A stretch of 64,000 bases of DNA from the NCBI RefSeq assembly GCF_000293865.2, contig NZ_ALKN02000006.1:1-64000 (forward strand). The letters run 5' to 3'. The position numbers were made by a program, and so were the translations under genes. The notes beneath the pieces were generated by a model. That model worked only from the letters and a program-made list of their open reading frames with translations, did not search any database and was not told where the DNA came from. This document shows positions 63,871 through 64,000 of this stretch, piece by piece. Source of the stretch: Limnohabitans sp. Rim28. GTDB lineage: Bacteria > Pseudomonadota > Gammaproteobacteria > Burkholderiales > Burkholderiaceae_C. Position 1 is the first letter of the stretch. Each line of letters opens with the position of its first letter.

Positions 63871-64000
63871 TCAGTACGTGTAAACGCCCTGGCCGGTCTT
63901 GCGGCCCAAGCGACCTGCAGCCACCATTTCTTTGAGCAGCGGGCTGGGGCGGTATTTGCTGTCGCCAAATTCCTTGAGGTAGACCTCCATCACAGCCAGG
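63871..64000 (-). CDS. 3-hydroxyacyl-CoA dehydrogenase, C-terminal fragment (5' end beyond window)
   Basis: About 42 codons to the stop at 63871-63873, encoding [21 protein letters not shown] and then [14 protein letters not shown], the conserved C-terminal signature of NAD-dependent 3-hydroxyacyl-/3-hydroxybutyryl-CoA dehydrogenases. The remainder lies outside the window. Adjacent to an enoyl-CoA hydratase, as in beta-oxidation gene pairs. Confidence 0.85.
   Translation of the reverse strand, partial: LAVMEVYLKEFGDSKYRPSPLLKEMVAAGRLGRKTGQGVYTY

Overview
The window reads as an ordinary housekeeping and catabolic stretch of a betaproteobacterial chromosome, most likely a Comamonadaceae member (a Limnohabitans/Rhodoferax-like freshwater heterotroph). 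The grounds are high-GC coding, densely packed operons, the long-form UvrA known from Burkholderiales, a Bug-type (TctC) solute-binding protein, glyQ-glyS followed by gmhB and plsC, and a MerR-type LiuR next to isovaleryl-CoA dehydrogenase. This placement is inference from gene content. I see no rRNA, tRNA, CRISPR array, transposase or phage gene.

Layout. 1-3.2 kb: 5' part of a giant uvrA, minus strand, running off the window start and carrying three in-frame palindromic inserts. 3.4-11.5 kb: transport block with a DUF294 nucleotidyltransferase that has lost most of its CBS pair, an orphan DUF4212 protein, an MHS-type MFS transporter, small membrane proteins, a TPR protein, and a DUF4212/sodium-solute symporter pair closed by a bidirectional terminator. 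11.5-12.8 kb: a DsbA-fold isomerase and a universal stress protein. 12.8-21.0 kb (minus): leucine/isovalerate operon (liuB, DinB-like, liuC, secreted hydrolase, liuD, ghrA-like, liuE, DUF1289), divergent from an AraC regulator. 22.2-26.7 kb: HAD phosphatase, YchJ, rhodanese, and the trkA-trkH potassium system. 26.7-33.1 kb (minus): second acyl-CoA block (thioesterase, liuA, carbonic anhydrase, membrane-anchored unknown, thiolase, SDR, acyl-CoA dehydrogenase) preceded by liuR. Two near-identical 22-bp operators flank liuR. 33.2-43 kb: metallo-beta-lactamase-fold hydrolase, YgjP-type metallopeptidase, plsC, gmhB, glyS, glyQ, AEC transporter, Rep-type helicase. 43-46 kb: lipoprotein, TonB, ExbB, ExbD1, ExbD2. 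46-55.6 kb (minus): Bug binding protein, PaaK-like CoA ligase, and a complete LivFGHM-type ABC importer with its binding protein and a frameshifted acyl-CoA ligase. 55.7-64 kb: Crp/Fnr regulator, PQQ-type sugar dehydrogenase with cytochrome c, RluF-like pseudouridine synthase, htpG, SrkA-like kinase, small ion channel, enoyl-CoA hydratase and the end of a 3-hydroxyacyl-CoA dehydrogenase.

How it works together. The two minus-strand catabolic blocks give the route from isovaleryl-CoA to acetyl-CoA and acetoacetate (LiuA, LiuB/D, LiuC, LiuE), with a thiolase for acetoacetyl-CoA. A beta-carbonic anhydrase lies directly behind liuA, and the next pathway enzyme, methylcrotonyl-CoA carboxylase, consumes bicarbonate. 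The Liv-type importer with two CoA ligases looks like an uptake-and-activate module for an organic acid.

The most unusual observation is in uvrA. Two copies of a stem-loop element share an almost identical 32-nt loop (29 of 32 positions) but have different, self-complementary arms. Both are read in frame, in opposite orientations. A third, unrelated palindrome sits in the same gene, also in frame. This resembles protein-inserted palindromic elements such as those of Rickettsia, and I cannot match it to a named family.
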